A DNA stretch of 64,000 nt, taken from positions 310,001-374,000 of the forward strand of contig CAVSGF010000010.1 in the NCBI GenBank assembly GCA_963727415.1, read 5' to 3'. The notes under the pieces are model-generated. The model saw only the letters and a list, made by a program, of their open reading frames with translations, ran no database searches and had not been told where the DNA came from. The position numbers and the translations under genes are program-made. This DNA comes from DASQPR01 sp963727415. Its GTDB lineage: Bacteria; Actinomycetota; Actinomycetes; Mycobacteriales; Micromonosporaceae. This document shows, in pieces, positions 35,628 to 44,185 of the stretch (position 1 is its first letter; each line of letters begins with the position of its first letter).

Positions 35628-35966
35628 ATGCGTTCCTTGCTGCTCATAGGAGCCGACGAGCAGACCGCGCAGGAAGAGATGGCCCGTGCCAACGTCAACA
35701 GCTTCGAGGATTGGATGGACGACCTCGAACGGCGCCACGCCCTGCGGGCGCACGAGGGCCTGCACCCGAGCCAGACCGCGACCACGGTACGGGTACGCGA
35801 CGGACGGGTACTTCTCACCGATGGCCCCTTCATGGAGGGCCGGGAGCAGGTAGGTGGCCTCGCCGTGATCGAGTGCGACACCCTGGACGAGGCCATCGAG
35901 ATCGCCGCCGGCCACCCCGCGACCTCGGTCGGCTACTGCGAGATCCGGCCGATCCGCGAGCTATGA
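35628..35966 (+). CDS. YCII/DGPF domain protein
   Basis: 112 aa. A ferredoxin-like YCII fold with the DGPF motif (LLTDGPFMEGREQVGG) that names the family. DGPF proteins are encoded next to ECF42 sigma factors and are their usual target genes. ATG at 35628 with GAAGGGAAG about 8 nt upstream. Its stop overlaps the start of the sigma gene (ATGA). Confidence 0.88.
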   Translation: MRSLLLIGADEQTAQEEMARANVNSFEDWMDDLERRHALRAHEGLHPSQTATTVRVRDGRVLLTDGPFMEGREQVGGLAVIECDTLDEAIEIAAGHPATSVGYCEIRPIREL

Positions 35967-37246
35967 ACGGCAGTACGCCGGAAGTGGACTCGGACCAGGC
36001 GGTGGCGGTCGCGTTCCGGGAGGAATGGACCCGCGTACTCGCCACGTTGATCGCCCAGACCGGCGACTGGGATCTTGCCGAGGAGTCCACCCAGGATGCC
36101 TTCACGCAAGCGATTGCCACGTGGCGGCGGGACGGCGTACCGGATCGGCCCCGCGCCTGGCTGACCACGACGGCGCGTAACCGCGCGATTGACCGGATCC
36201 GCCGAGATCGGGTCGGCACGGAGAAATTGCGGCTGCTGCGGAATTCAACCACCGAGCCGAGCGCGTCCGGGGCCGCCGGCGACGCCCCGATCGGCGATGA
36301 CCGCCTGCGGCTTCTATTCACCTGCTGCCACCCGGCGCTCGCGCTGGATGCCCAGGTGGCGCTCGCCTTGCGTACCCTGTGTGGCCTTTCGGTGGCGGAG
36401 ATCGCGCGCGCGTTCCTGGTCGGCCAGGCCGCGATGGCCAAGCGCCTGGTGCGGACGAAGCGGAAGATCGCCGTTGCCGGTATCCCTTACCGCGTGCCAC
36501 CACCACATCTGCTGCCGGAGCGGCTCGACGGTGTGCTCGGAACGATCTACCTGCTCTTCAACGAGGGGTACGCCGCGACGTCCGGCCCTGACCTGCTGCG
36601 GCGCGATCTGACCGGCCACGCGATCCGGCTCGGCCGGCTGGTCAGCGAGTTGCTGCCCGATGAGCCGGAGGCGGCCGGCCTGTCCGCGCTCCTGAGGATC
36701 CACGAGGCCCGGGCCGACGCGCGAATCGGACCGGACGGCTCGCTGATTCCATTGGAGGAGCAGGACAGGTCGAAGTGGGATAGCCACGCGATCGAATCCG
36801 CGGTCACCTCGCTCCGGGAGGCCGTCAGCCGCGGCCGGATCGGCCCGTACCAGTTGCAGGCGCTCATCGCCGCCAGCCATGCCACGGCGCCGAGCAGCGC
36901 TGCCACCAACTGGTGCCGGATCGTCTCGCTCTACGACGAGCTAGTGCGGCTGGCGCCATCGGTGACCGTCCGGCTCAACCGAGCGGTCGCGGTGGGCATG
37001 CGTGACGGTCCACCAGCCGGGTTGCGCGAGTTGAACGAACTCAACGACGCCGACCACCCACTCGTCGGCGCGGCGCGCGCGGACCTGCTGCGCCGGGCCG
37101 GCCGGCTGCACGCGGCAGCATCGGCATACCGTGCCGCGATCGACCGATCCGGCAACGAGGTCGAGCGGGCCTACCTGCAACGGCGACTCGCGGAGTGTGA
37201 GGCAGACGAGTGGCGGCCGGACAGCACGGCCGACGGCACAGCATGA
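35963..37246 (+). CDS. ECF42-type RNA polymerase sigma factor
   Basis: 427 aa, much longer than a minimal ECF. Region sigma2 (EEWTRVLATLIAQTGDWDLAEESTQDAFTQAI) and sigma4 (ALRTLCGLSVAEIARAFLVGQAAMAKRLVRTKRKI) are followed by ~240 residues (DUF6596 and TPR-like helices; LDGVLGTIYLLFNEGY, LSALLRIHEARADARIGPDG). ECF42 factors have no classic anti-sigma; the C-terminal extension is required for activity. Translationally coupled to its DGPF partner. Confidence 0.9.
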   Translation: MNGSTPEVDSDQAVAVAFREEWTRVLATLIAQTGDWDLAEESTQDAFTQAIATWRRDGVPDRPRAWLTTTARNRAIDRIRRDRVGTEKLRLLRNSTTEPSASGAAGDAPIGDDRLRLLFTCCHPALALDAQVALALRTLCGLSVAEIARAFLVGQAAMAKRLVRTKRKIAVAGIPYRVPPPHLLPERLDGVLGTIYLLFNEGYAATSGPDLLRRDLTGHAIRLGRLVSELLPDEPEAAGLSALLRIHEARADARIGPDGSLIPLEEQDRSKWDSHAIESAVTSLREAVSRGRIGPYQLQALIAASHATAPSSAATNWCRIVSLYDELVRLAPSVTVRLNRAVAVGMRDGPPAGLRELNELNDADHPLVGAARADLLRRAGRLHAAASAYRAAIDRSGNEVERAYLQRRLAECEADEWRPDSTADGTA

Positions 37247-37490
37247 TCCGGTGCCGCCGAAACGACAGCGGCCCGGGCACGACAACAGCGGCCTGCCCTC
37301 CACAGACCGCTGCCGCCGCACACGCGCGCCACCGCCATGACGCGCGCATTCCCCATCCCCGATAGGCCCGTTGGTTGACCTCGCCGTCTACCCCCGCCTA
37401 CTTACGGCCGGTCGCTCCATAGCGCTACTCGCGCTCGGCCGTCAAGGCTCGGCCGGTGACGCTCGGCTTCGTCGCGGCTCGGCGCCCGGA
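37247..37490. other. Non-coding gap with no recognised element
   Basis: 244 bp between the sigma-factor gene and the convergent 111-aa gene. Low-complexity GC-rich DNA with several GCTCGGC words near 37430-37490; no clear terminator or RNA gene. Confidence 0.35.
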
Positions 37491-37826
37491 TTACTTGCCG
37501 CCGCCGCCCAGCGCGCGCTCAAGCTGCGACTTGTTCATCGACGAGCGGCCCTTGATGCCACGCCGCTGCGCTTCCGCGTACAGCTGATTCTTGGTCCGGC
37601 CGCCCGCGCCTTGATGCGAACGCAACCCGCCACGCCGCCCCGAGGAGATGTCGTCGGTAGACGACCGGCTCGCGGTCTCCGACTCGCCGGAACGTGCCCG
37701 TTCCTTGTTGACCGTCGCGGCCGCGATCCGCTTGGCGGTGCCGACCGGCGTACCCCGCCGCTCAGCGCCTTCCTTGATGTGCTCATATTGGCGTTCACGC
37801 TTGTCGTTCCAGGCTTCCTGCGGCAT
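37491..37826 (-). CDS. Small 'plasmid stabilization'-type protein (Rho-N-like)
   Basis: 111 aa, charged and without signal peptide. The start MPQEAWNDKRERQYEHIKEG and the middle AATVNKERARSGESETASR match a short actinobacterial family that databases label 'plasmid stabilization protein'. The C-terminus (TKNQLYAEAQRRGIKGRSSMNKSQLERAL) resembles a Rho termination factor N-terminal/SAP-like module that may bind nucleic acid. Despite the label, nothing here suggests a plasmid. Upstream, a direct repeat of ATCGTCGACCCC lies in its leader. Confidence 0.75.
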   Translation of the reverse strand: MPQEAWNDKRERQYEHIKEGAERRGTPVGTAKRIAAATVNKERARSGESETASRSSTDDISSGRRGGLRSHQGAGGRTKNQLYAEAQRRGIKGRSSMNKSQLERALGGGGK

Positions 37827-38109
37827 GATCGTCGACCCCCTCAATCGTCGACCCCTCCACGCGTGCTGCGCCATCAACGAGGCGGTACCCGTGCCCGACC
37901 GGTCTAAACCCAGGACACAACGCTGTCCAGGACCCGGCCCCCAGCAGCGTCAAGATCGCGTTGTACTGGGTGATCGATCTGGACGGGTTCTGCGGCACTC
38001 GGCACCCCTCCCCCGGGACGCCGCCTGGTTGATCCCTGCCGCATGGGGGAGGCCGCAGACGTCGCGATCACCCCACCACCCAGAGCGCACCTGTCGCGAT
38101 CACCCCCGG
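37827..38109. other. Non-coding gap with short direct repeats
   Basis: Holds ATCGTCGACCCC twice (about 37827-37856, in the leader of the 111-aa gene) and TCGCGATCACCCC twice (about 38060-38106). One minus-strand frame of 67 codons (37795-37998) is open but shows no convincing protein features. Confidence 0.4.
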
Positions 38110-38379
38110 TCAGCCGGGCCAGCGCCCGGTCAGCTTCCGTACGCCCTCCGCCCCGGCCCGATCGATCGCGGCCTTCACTCCGGCGAAGATCGCGCCTTGA
38201 ATGACCGCCGCGGCCAGCACCTCCACCCAGCCGTAGTCCTCGTCGGTCGGGGCTGGGGCCTCATCGTCACCGGTGGCGCGCCGCCATACTTGGCGGAACA
38301 CCGCACCGGCGACGGCTCCGGCCGCCGCACCGAGCACCAGCCCGACCGGTTTGTAGAGAATTCGTTGCATTGCTGGCAT
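38110..38379 (-). CDS. DUF4235 small membrane protein
   Basis: 89 aa. The first part (QRILYKPVGLVLGAAAGAVAGAVFRQVWR) and the second hydrophobic stretch (WVEVLAAAVIQGAIFAGVKAAIDRAGA) are the DUF4235 pattern; two membrane segments. Function unknown. ATG 38379 or 38370 are both possible. Confidence 0.8.
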   Translation of the reverse strand: MPAMQRILYKPVGLVLGAAAGAVAGAVFRQVWRRATGDDEAPAPTDEDYGWVEVLAAAVIQGAIFAGVKAAIDRAGAEGVRKLTGRWPG

Positions 38380-38447
38380 ATTTACCAGTTTCCCCCTGCC
38401 TCGACTGGTCTGCTCGAATCTGGGAAGACGATCACCGTGGGTGGCGC

Positions 38448-38645
38448 TCAGCCGTCGCCGGTGGGCCAGGTCACCGACCGTCCCGCGAGGGAACCCTGGT
38501 GATGGTCCCCGCCATGCCCTGCCTGCCCGTCACACCTGATCGTCACCGGCCCGGAATCCCCGTTGAACGTTCTGGTAGCGGTACAACGACCGGCTGGATC
38601 GTCGTCGTGCCAGGCGGGAAATCGCGCATCGGGTGCGGTAGTCAT
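38448..38645 (-). CDS. Small protein with Cys/His-rich centre
   Basis: 65 aa. A strong GGAGG at 5 nt before the ATG and the pattern C...TFNGDSGPVTIRCDGQAGHGGDHH suggest a real gene; similar C-x-x-x-GHxGDHH segments recur in short actinobacterial proteins and may bind a metal. No function can be given. Confidence 0.55.
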   Translation of the reverse strand: MTTAPDARFPAWHDDDPAGRCTATRTFNGDSGPVTIRCDGQAGHGGDHHQGSLAGRSVTWPTGDG

Positions 38646-38818
38646 GATCGCCTCCGTTACTCGCCTAGGGCTTCACCGTCGCACAGTTCCACGGCCCGTT
38701 CACGGACCGCGCCTCCACGTGGCATACCCGGCGGGTCCGCCGGGCACACGCACGTATGGGGCGTGGCCGGACGCTCTCACCGCCGTGGGCTGGGCGCTTG
38801 CCGGCCCGCAGCCGCTTG

Positions 38819-40975
38819 TCAGGCGGTGGCCGCACGCGCGGATCGCGCATGGCGGGCGCGCATCAGATCGACGTGGTGACCCCAGGTCTGCGCCGGCTCG
38901 CCCTTGGGGCGCCGGTGCTGACCGGACAGCCGGGCCGGCCGGGCCGGGCTGGCCCGGCGCAGCGCTTGCGATGCCGCCCGCGAGACGTTGAGCGGGCAGT
39001 TGTCGCCGCTGTCCCGGTGATTTCTGATCTGTACGTTGACCTGTGCCATCAGGTCACCGGGCAGGGACGCGGCCGGGGTCTTGGACCCGAGCCAGTCAAG
39101 CGACAGCGTGCCGCCCGGGCTGACGTCACCGTGATAGCGCGCCAGCGGCATCGGCGTCGGCGCCACCACGACCGACATGCCGATGCCGGGCGCATCGTGC
39201 AGGACCTGTTCGAAGTCCCGGATCAGCGGCAAGTCCTCGTCGGATGGATCGGCGATGAACAGCACATCGTTCGGCGGCGCCTCGTCGGGCCGGCCCCAGG
39301 TGTCAATGCCGAGGTCAAAGCGGCGGCTGAACCGATCCAGCGCATCGGGCACCGAGCTGATCACCCGGATCCGCTGCTCGTCCACGCGGCGCAGCTGATC
39401 GGCCTCGGCCGGGTCGAATCCGGCGATGCACACCCGCAAGTCGTCCGACCATACGTTGTGGCACAGGTCGGCGACCAGGTAACGCAGCAGGTCCATGGCT
39501 CCGGCCCTATCACCGGAAAGGCTGAGCACCCTCAGGTATTCGAGATCGAGCAGGACGTGCTGGTCGGCCCGGCCCCCGACCGTACCCAGGCTTGGCAGTG
39601 GGGCCAGGGCGGACGGCGCCGCGGGCAGCACCGCATCGGCTGGCAGGAACCACCACCCGGTGTCGAGGACGACGAACGGCTCGGGTGGCGCTTCGGTCTC
39701 CGCGGCCAGCATCAGCGTGATGTCGCCGTGGTCAAGATACGCACCAACGATCTGTGGCAGCTGATCAACCGGCCAGCCACCGATTTGGTCGGCCAGCGTC
39801 CGCAGCGCCGCGTCGAGCCGGAGCAGCTCGCCCCGGCGCGGCGGTTCCATCAAGCGCACCGGCTGCGGCGCTCGCCGGGCCGCCGGTACGAATGGCGGCG
39901 GTGCGCCGACGGTGCCCGGCCGGATCAGCCGACGCTGCAGCCGATCCCGGTTCTTGACCGCGGCGGCGCCCGCCGCGATCAGGGCGGCGAGGGTGCCGGC
40001 GACCGCCAGGGCATCAACGGTACGGCCGACGGCTCCGTCACCCGACGCCGTCGACGCTGCCGAGCCGGGTGATGGCCGACCCGAACCGGTCGCCTCCGAT
40101 TGGCCGGTGCCCGGCTGCTCAGCGCCGCCCTGGCCAGTGCCCGGCTGCTCAGCGCCGCCTTGCCCGGCGCCCGGTTCGTTGCCGCCGGCCGGAGTTCCGG
40201 TCGTCGCGCCGCCACCGGTTCCAGCAGCGGCTTCGACGATCCGGCCGGTAGCGTGTGGGCGAACGCCCCGGTCGCGCACACCAGCCGGCAGCTCGATCCG
40301 CTGTCCGGTGTGGATGATTCTGGGATTGTCGATGTGATTCGCCGAGGCGATCCGGTGATAGGCACCGAACTCTCCTTCGAACCTCGCCGCGATCGACCCC
40401 AGGTAATCGCCACGCTGCACGCGGTAGACCAGCACCGACGCATCGTGATCGGCCGACGTCGCGGCGGCGGGCGGGGCTGGCTGGGTGCCGACCGAGACGG
40501 CGGCAGGTCCGCCCAGCGGCGCGGCGAGGGCGACCGCGCCCGGCGAGGCGAATGTGAGCGCGATCGCGGTGATCAGCGTTGCGGCCCACCGTTGCTGGGT
40601 ACCGAGGCCGGGCACATTCCAGGTACGGCAGTTCGCCACGCGCGCGACCAGCTCAACGACGACCGAAACGGCGAATGTCAGCCACGCGGCCGCGCCAAGG
40701 GCGAGAAGGGCGACCGCGAACACTCGCCCGGACGGGTCCCGCGCCACGAGCGCCGTGCTCAGTTCGGACCATCGTGGCAGGTGGTTTGGCAGCAACGGCC
40801 GCCCCAACCGATAAAGCAGTATCGGTGCCCCGGCGAGGCCGGCCAGGGTGACCACCATCGACACCAGCCCCGCGGTGACCCGGCGAACTGAGAGCCGGCG
40901 ACCGGCTATCCGGCTGTCTTGACGGCGTCGCGCCGCAATCGGGCTGGACCGCTCCGATCGATGTGCACGGGTCAT
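38819..40975 (-). CDS. LysM-domain membrane protein of the second tad locus
   Basis: 718 aa. Two or three N-terminal transmembrane helices, then LysM (VYRVQRGDYLGSIAARF...ANHIDNPRIIHTGQRIELP, residues about 190-245), a Gly/Gln-rich stretch with two 10-residue repeats (GQGGAEQPGT, 30-bp DNA repeats at 40108-40167), another helix and a ~350-residue cytoplasmic part (LRTLADQIGGWPVDQLPQIVGAYL...). Similar proteins follow tad clusters in actinomycetes and often end in a BTAD/regulatory domain; here the C-terminus stops early without one I can see. The LysM would bind peptidoglycan and may anchor the pilus system to the wall. GGAGGT lies 6 nt before the ATG; 14-bp gap to the TadG-like gene. Confidence 0.8.
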   Translation of the reverse strand: MTRAHRSERSSPIAARRRQDSRIAGRRLSVRRVTAGLVSMVVTLAGLAGAPILLYRLGRPLLPNHLPRWSELSTALVARDPSGRVFAVALLALGAAAWLTFAVSVVVELVARVANCRTWNVPGLGTQQRWAATLITAIALTFASPGAVALAAPLGGPAAVSVGTQPAPPAAATSADHDASVLVYRVQRGDYLGSIAARFEGEFGAYHRIASANHIDNPRIIHTGQRIELPAGVRDRGVRPHATGRIVEAAAGTGGGATTGTPAGGNEPGAGQGGAEQPGTGQGGAEQPGTGQSEATGSGRPSPGSAASTASGDGAVGRTVDALAVAGTLAALIAAGAAAVKNRDRLQRRLIRPGTVGAPPPFVPAARRAPQPVRLMEPPRRGELLRLDAALRTLADQIGGWPVDQLPQIVGAYLDHGDITLMLAAETEAPPEPFVVLDTGWWFLPADAVLPAAPSALAPLPSLGTVGGRADQHVLLDLEYLRVLSLSGDRAGAMDLLRYLVADLCHNVWSDDLRVCIAGFDPAEADQLRRVDEQRIRVISSVPDALDRFSRRFDLGIDTWGRPDEAPPNDVLFIADPSDEDLPLIRDFEQVLHDAPGIGMSVVVAPTPMPLARYHGDVSPGGTLSLDWLGSKTPAASLPGDLMAQVNVQIRNHRDSGDNCPLNVSRAASQALRRASPARPARLSGQHRRPKGEPAQTWGHHVDLMRARHARSARAATA

Positions 40976-40989
40976 ACGGGCACCTCCGT

Positions 40990-41388
40990 TCAACCGGTAA
41001 CCAGGGCGGCGGTGGCGGTTCCGGTCTCGGTCCACGGACCCAGGCCGATCAGGCCGAGAAGAATCGGCTGGTAGCGGGTCCGTGCGATGACCGTGATGGT
41101 CCGACCGTCGGGACTGACCGTCGCGGTACCGGTGACGCCCGCCTCGTCGAGATAGGACAGCGCGGCTTGCCGCGCCCGGCTCGGGTCGATGACGTCCCGG
41201 CGGCCCCGGACCGCATCCGGAAGATTCAACGATTGCCCACCGGTCCGGGCGGCCTCTGCCGCCAGGTCGTCGGCGCGCTCGATCGCCCGCATCCGGCCGC
41301 CCCCGTCAACTGCCAGACCCACCATCAGGAACAGGGCGAGCGCGACCACCGCGATGAGTGGCGAGATGGCGCCTCGATCACTGGTCAT
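40990..41388 (-). CDS. TadG-like small pseudopilin
   Basis: 132 aa. DRG followed by AISPLIAVVALALFLMVGLAVDGGGRMRAIERADDLAAEAAR, the hydrophobic N-helix and start of the 'pilus assembly TadG-related' family; then ~80 extracellular residues. No Glu at +5. It overlaps the preceding TadE stop (TGATG), so it is tightly coupled. Confidence 0.8.
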   Translation of the reverse strand: MTSDRGAISPLIAVVALALFLMVGLAVDGGGRMRAIERADDLAAEAARTGGQSLNLPDAVRGRRDVIDPSRARQAALSYLDEAGVTGTATVSPDGRTITVIARTRYQPILLGLIGLGPWTETGTATAALVTG

Positions 41389-41840
41389 CAGCGGCTCCGG
41401 TACCGGTCGATCGGGCTGACGTACGAGGCGGTGAGCCGGACGGTTCCCGGTGAGCCCGGAATCGCGACGTCGGCGATTCCGACGACGCAGGTGATCGTCA
41501 CCCGTACCACGGCGGACTGGCCGACGGCTCGGCTGAACTGGCTCGCGTCGATCTGCAGCGGCGAGGCATTGCGACAGGTCACGCCCTGGCTTGCCAGGCT
41601 CTGCTCAGCGGCGTGGCGGGCGCCTGATACCGCGTCGCCCTGCGATCGCGCAATCGAAGCGGCCCGGGCCGCGGCGTGAGCGGCGGCGTCCACCGACTGC
41701 TTGGCGACGCCGATGCGCATCGCACAGATCGCCAGGCAAAGCAGCGCCAGCAGGGCCGGCGCGATGATCGCCGCTTCGATCGCCGCGGCACCCCGGTCAG
41801 CCCATCCGGCGAGCTCATTGTTCCGCATAGGGGTCCTCAT
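41388..41840 (-). CDS. tadE: TadE-like pseudopilin (second locus, B)
   Basis: 150 aa. Leader to ADRG, then AAAIEAAIIAPALLALLCLAICAM with Glu at +5, and an ectodomain with Cys pair (VTCRNAS, VRVTITCVVG). Overlaps the upstream TadE by 4 bp (ATGA). Confidence 0.85.
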   Translation of the reverse strand: MRTPMRNNELAGWADRGAAAIEAAIIAPALLALLCLAICAMRIGVAKQSVDAAAHAAARAASIARSQGDAVSGARHAAEQSLASQGVTCRNASPLQIDASQFSRAVGQSAVVRVTITCVVGIADVAIPGSPGTVRLTASYVSPIDRYRSR

Positions 41841-42250
41841 GGGACGAACCTCTCCACCGGTCCGCTCGCTGTCTGGCTCACCTGGTAGCCGCTGACTCCC
41901 GGGAACACCGACAGACTGCGGCCGGTGACGGTGACCCGTACCCGGCCGCCTCCCGTCAGCACCGAGACCCTCCATCCGATGAGCGCATCGGATTGGGCGG
42001 TCAGGACGTGATCGGCCCGGGCCTGCCCTGCGCCTGCGGGCGCGCCGTACACACGCTGGGCATTCACCGCTTCCTCGGCGGCGGTCAGCGCTACCGAACG
42101 CGCATACGAGTAGAGCGCCACCTGTACGCACAGGAAGATCAGGACGAGTACGGCGGGTACCACGATCGCGTATTCGAGAGCGACCGAGCCGCGATCGTCC
42201 CGCCGAAGCCGCAGCGGCGCCCGGCGGGAGCCCTCGCGACGGCCGGTCAC
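41837..42250 (-). CDS. tadE: TadE-like pseudopilin (second locus, A)
   Basis: 137 aa. Leader to DRG, then SVALEYAIVVPAVLVLIFLCVQVALYSYARSVALTAAEEAVNAQ: the TadE helix with Glu at +5 and Tyr at +6. The GTG at 42250 overlaps the Flp stop (GTGA). Two TadE proteins in series suggest a heteromeric pseudopilus tip or initiation complex. Confidence 0.85.
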   Translation of the reverse strand: MTGRREGSRRAPLRLRRDDRGSVALEYAIVVPAVLVLIFLCVQVALYSYARSVALTAAEEAVNAQRVYGAPAGAGQARADHVLTAQSDALIGWRVSVLTGGGRVRVTVTGRSLSVFPGVSGYQVSQTASGPVERFVP

Positions 42251-42435
42251 TTGGCGTTGGTGATCTGCTTGTCGTGGCTTTTCACCGCGGCCGTGACGGC
42301 GGCGGTGACCAGCCCGGCGACAGCGATGCCAAGCAGCACGAGCAGCGTGTATTCGACCGATGAGGCGCCGTCGTCGGCGCGTAGTGCACGCCACCGCTGC
42401 ACCCACAAGGTGATCATTACTCGAGCGGTGTCCAT
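42247..42435 (-). CDS. flp: Flp family pilin (second locus)
   Basis: 62 aa. Leader ending in DDG, core ASSVEYTLLVLLGIAVAGLVTAAV with Glu at +5, and a short Lys-rich tail without Cys, unlike the two Flp proteins of locus 1. GGAGG 5 nt before ATG is one of the best ribosome binding sites in the operon, fitting high pilin output. Confidence 0.88.
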   Translation of the reverse strand: MDTARVMITLWVQRWRALRADDGASSVEYTLLVLLGIAVAGLVTAAVTAAVKSHDKQITNAK

Positions 42436-42458
42436 AAGAACCTCCAACCAGGGCGGGC

Positions 42459-43307
42459 TCAGCCGGTGATCCGGCCGAGGGCGGGATAGCCGATCAAGAT
42501 CAGGAACACGAACAGCAGAATTGTCGTGGGGACATACATCAACGTGGTCGACATGGCGGCGCGCTGCTGCTCCTTGGTGCGCATCGCGACGCGCAACGAC
42601 GAGGCCCGGCTGAGCAGCGTCTGATACACCTGCGCGCCCTGGTCCCCGGCGAGGCTCATGATCTCGCCGACTTCGCCGAGATCCGGAACGCCCAGCTCGA
42701 CCGACAATTCGCGAAGGCGCTCCCAGGGTGCCTCGTTGGCGTACCGGGCTTCGGCCAGCGCGCTGCGGATTCGCTCGAATACCCAGCCGCTGCCGACGGT
42801 CGCGGCACGCTCCAGTGACTCCACCGCTCCAGCGCCGCTGTATCGCACCAGCGCGACCAGGGAGAGGTAAACGGCGATTGCTCTTCGGAAGTCTTCCCGT
42901 GCCACGGCCGCCTTCTGCCGGATATTCACGTCGGCGAGAAAGAAGAACCCGGCCGCCATGGCCAGGCTGACCGAGGTGGGCAGGTACCACGACAGGTGCC
43001 AGCCGAGCAGGCCAAGCGCGGCACTGAACATGACCGGCAGGAGCAGGCCGGTGAACGCGAAGATCACCTTCTCCACCGCGTACCGTTCCGGGCTCTGCCC
43101 GATCAGCCGCAGTTCCTCGGACGGCACGCGTACCCGGGTGACGATCGCCGCTGCCAATCCCGTTCGTGCGGGCCGATCCGCCGCACGCAGCCGGTCCAAT
43201 GCCGCGCCGAGGTCCGGGCCGGTTGCCTTCGCGCCACCGATCACCAGGAACGCGCCGAATCCGGCAAGCCCGCCGACCACCAAGGCAGCGATCGCCGTCA
43301 GGTTCAT
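42459..43307 (-). CDS. tadC: TadC-like platform protein (second locus)
   Basis: 282 aa with an N-terminal helix, two central helices (LLLPVMFSAALGLLGWHLSWYL) and a C-terminal F domain (DFRRAIAVYLSLVALVRYSGAGAVESLE, MSLAGDQGAQVYQTLLSRA). Forms the membrane platform with the neighbouring TadB-like protein. ATGA overlap with it. Confidence 0.87.
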   Translation of the reverse strand: MNLTAIAALVVGGLAGFGAFLVIGGAKATGPDLGAALDRLRAADRPARTGLAAAIVTRVRVPSEELRLIGQSPERYAVEKVIFAFTGLLLPVMFSAALGLLGWHLSWYLPTSVSLAMAAGFFFLADVNIRQKAAVAREDFRRAIAVYLSLVALVRYSGAGAVESLERAATVGSGWVFERIRSALAEARYANEAPWERLRELSVELGVPDLGEVGEIMSLAGDQGAQVYQTLLSRASSLRVAMRTKEQQRAAMSTTLMYVPTTILLFVFLILIGYPALGRITG

Positions 43308-44185
43308 CGCGCACCCCGGGTGCGTCCCAGCAGCCGTTGCGGCGCGAACGGCATGTTCAGGTGCCGAGCCCAGGCCAGCACCGCGGCAAACGCCACCACG
43401 CAGCCAACCAGGACCAGCTGCCCGACGACGGTGTGATAGCTGGACATGTACTCGCGATTGCAGATCAGCAGGGCGAGACCGACCAGAGTGATGGCCGACA
43501 ACAGCTGGGTTGCGATCCGCGCATCGGTCCGGGAACTGGCCACCTCAAGGCGCATTGTGATCAGCTCGGCCATCCCCTCGCCGATCCGGTCGAGCACGTC
43601 GGCCAGCCGCGGACCGCGCTGCCGGGTACTGAGGATCAGAGCCGCGATCACCTCGTCGCTGCTCGCGTCGTTCAGCCGGTCCGCGAACGCCTGCAGCGCG
43701 GTGGCCGTCGGCACATCGGCGTGCAGATCCGCGGCGAGAGTGGCGAGATCGTCGGCCAGGCCCGGAGGCGGATCGATGGCGCTCACGATGATCGCTTGAT
43801 GCAGCCCGGCGCCGGTGCGGACCAGGTCCGCGAGCCGCCTCGTCCAGGCCTCGACGCCGCGCAGCCGGCCAATCGCGGCCGACTCGGCCCGCGCCGCGCC
43901 GAACAGCCAGGGGATGCCGCCGACTCCGGTGGCCGCCACCAGCCCCACCACGGGTATCCCGGTGTAGAGCCAGCCACCAATGAGCGCGACGATCGCCAGT
44001 ACGGCGACCGCCCGTCGTACCCGCGCGGCACCGCGTGGCAGGCCGATACCGAGCATCCGGCGTACCGCCCTGATCGAGCGCGACGCCGGCCTGGCCGGCT
44101 GCTCGTCCGGGAATAGTCCGGCGACCACCAACGTGATGCCGGATGCGATGCCGGCGGCCAGCAGTGCCGCCCACAGCGGGTTCAT
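43304..44185 (-). CDS. tadB: TadB-like platform protein (second locus)
   Basis: 293 aa. Helices at 1-25, around 55-95 and at the C-terminus; F domain GVEAWTRRLADLVRTGAGLHQAIIVSA and MRLEVASSRTDARIATQLLSA. Unlike the TadB of locus 1, it carries no vWA domain. It overlaps the cpaF gene by 4 bp. Confidence 0.87.
   Translation of the reverse strand: MNPLWAALLAAGIASGITLVVAGLFPDEQPARPASRSIRAVRRMLGIGLPRGAARVRRAVAVLAIVALIGGWLYTGIPVVGLVAATGVGGIPWLFGAARAESAAIGRLRGVEAWTRRLADLVRTGAGLHQAIIVSAIDPPPGLADDLATLAADLHADVPTATALQAFADRLNDASSDEVIAALILSTRQRGPRLADVLDRIGEGMAELITMRLEVASSRTDARIATQLLSAITLVGLALLICNREYMSSYHTVVGQLVLVGCVVAFAAVLAWARHLNMPFAPQRLLGRTRGAR

Noticed and set aside
37795..37998. 67-codon minus-strand frame
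   Set aside because: No ribosome binding site or family features, and it overlaps the start of the better-supported 111-aa gene.
38756..40072. 438-codon plus-strand frame opposite the LysM protein gene
   Set aside because: Composition is typical of an antisense frame, and the minus strand carries a convincing LysM membrane protein.
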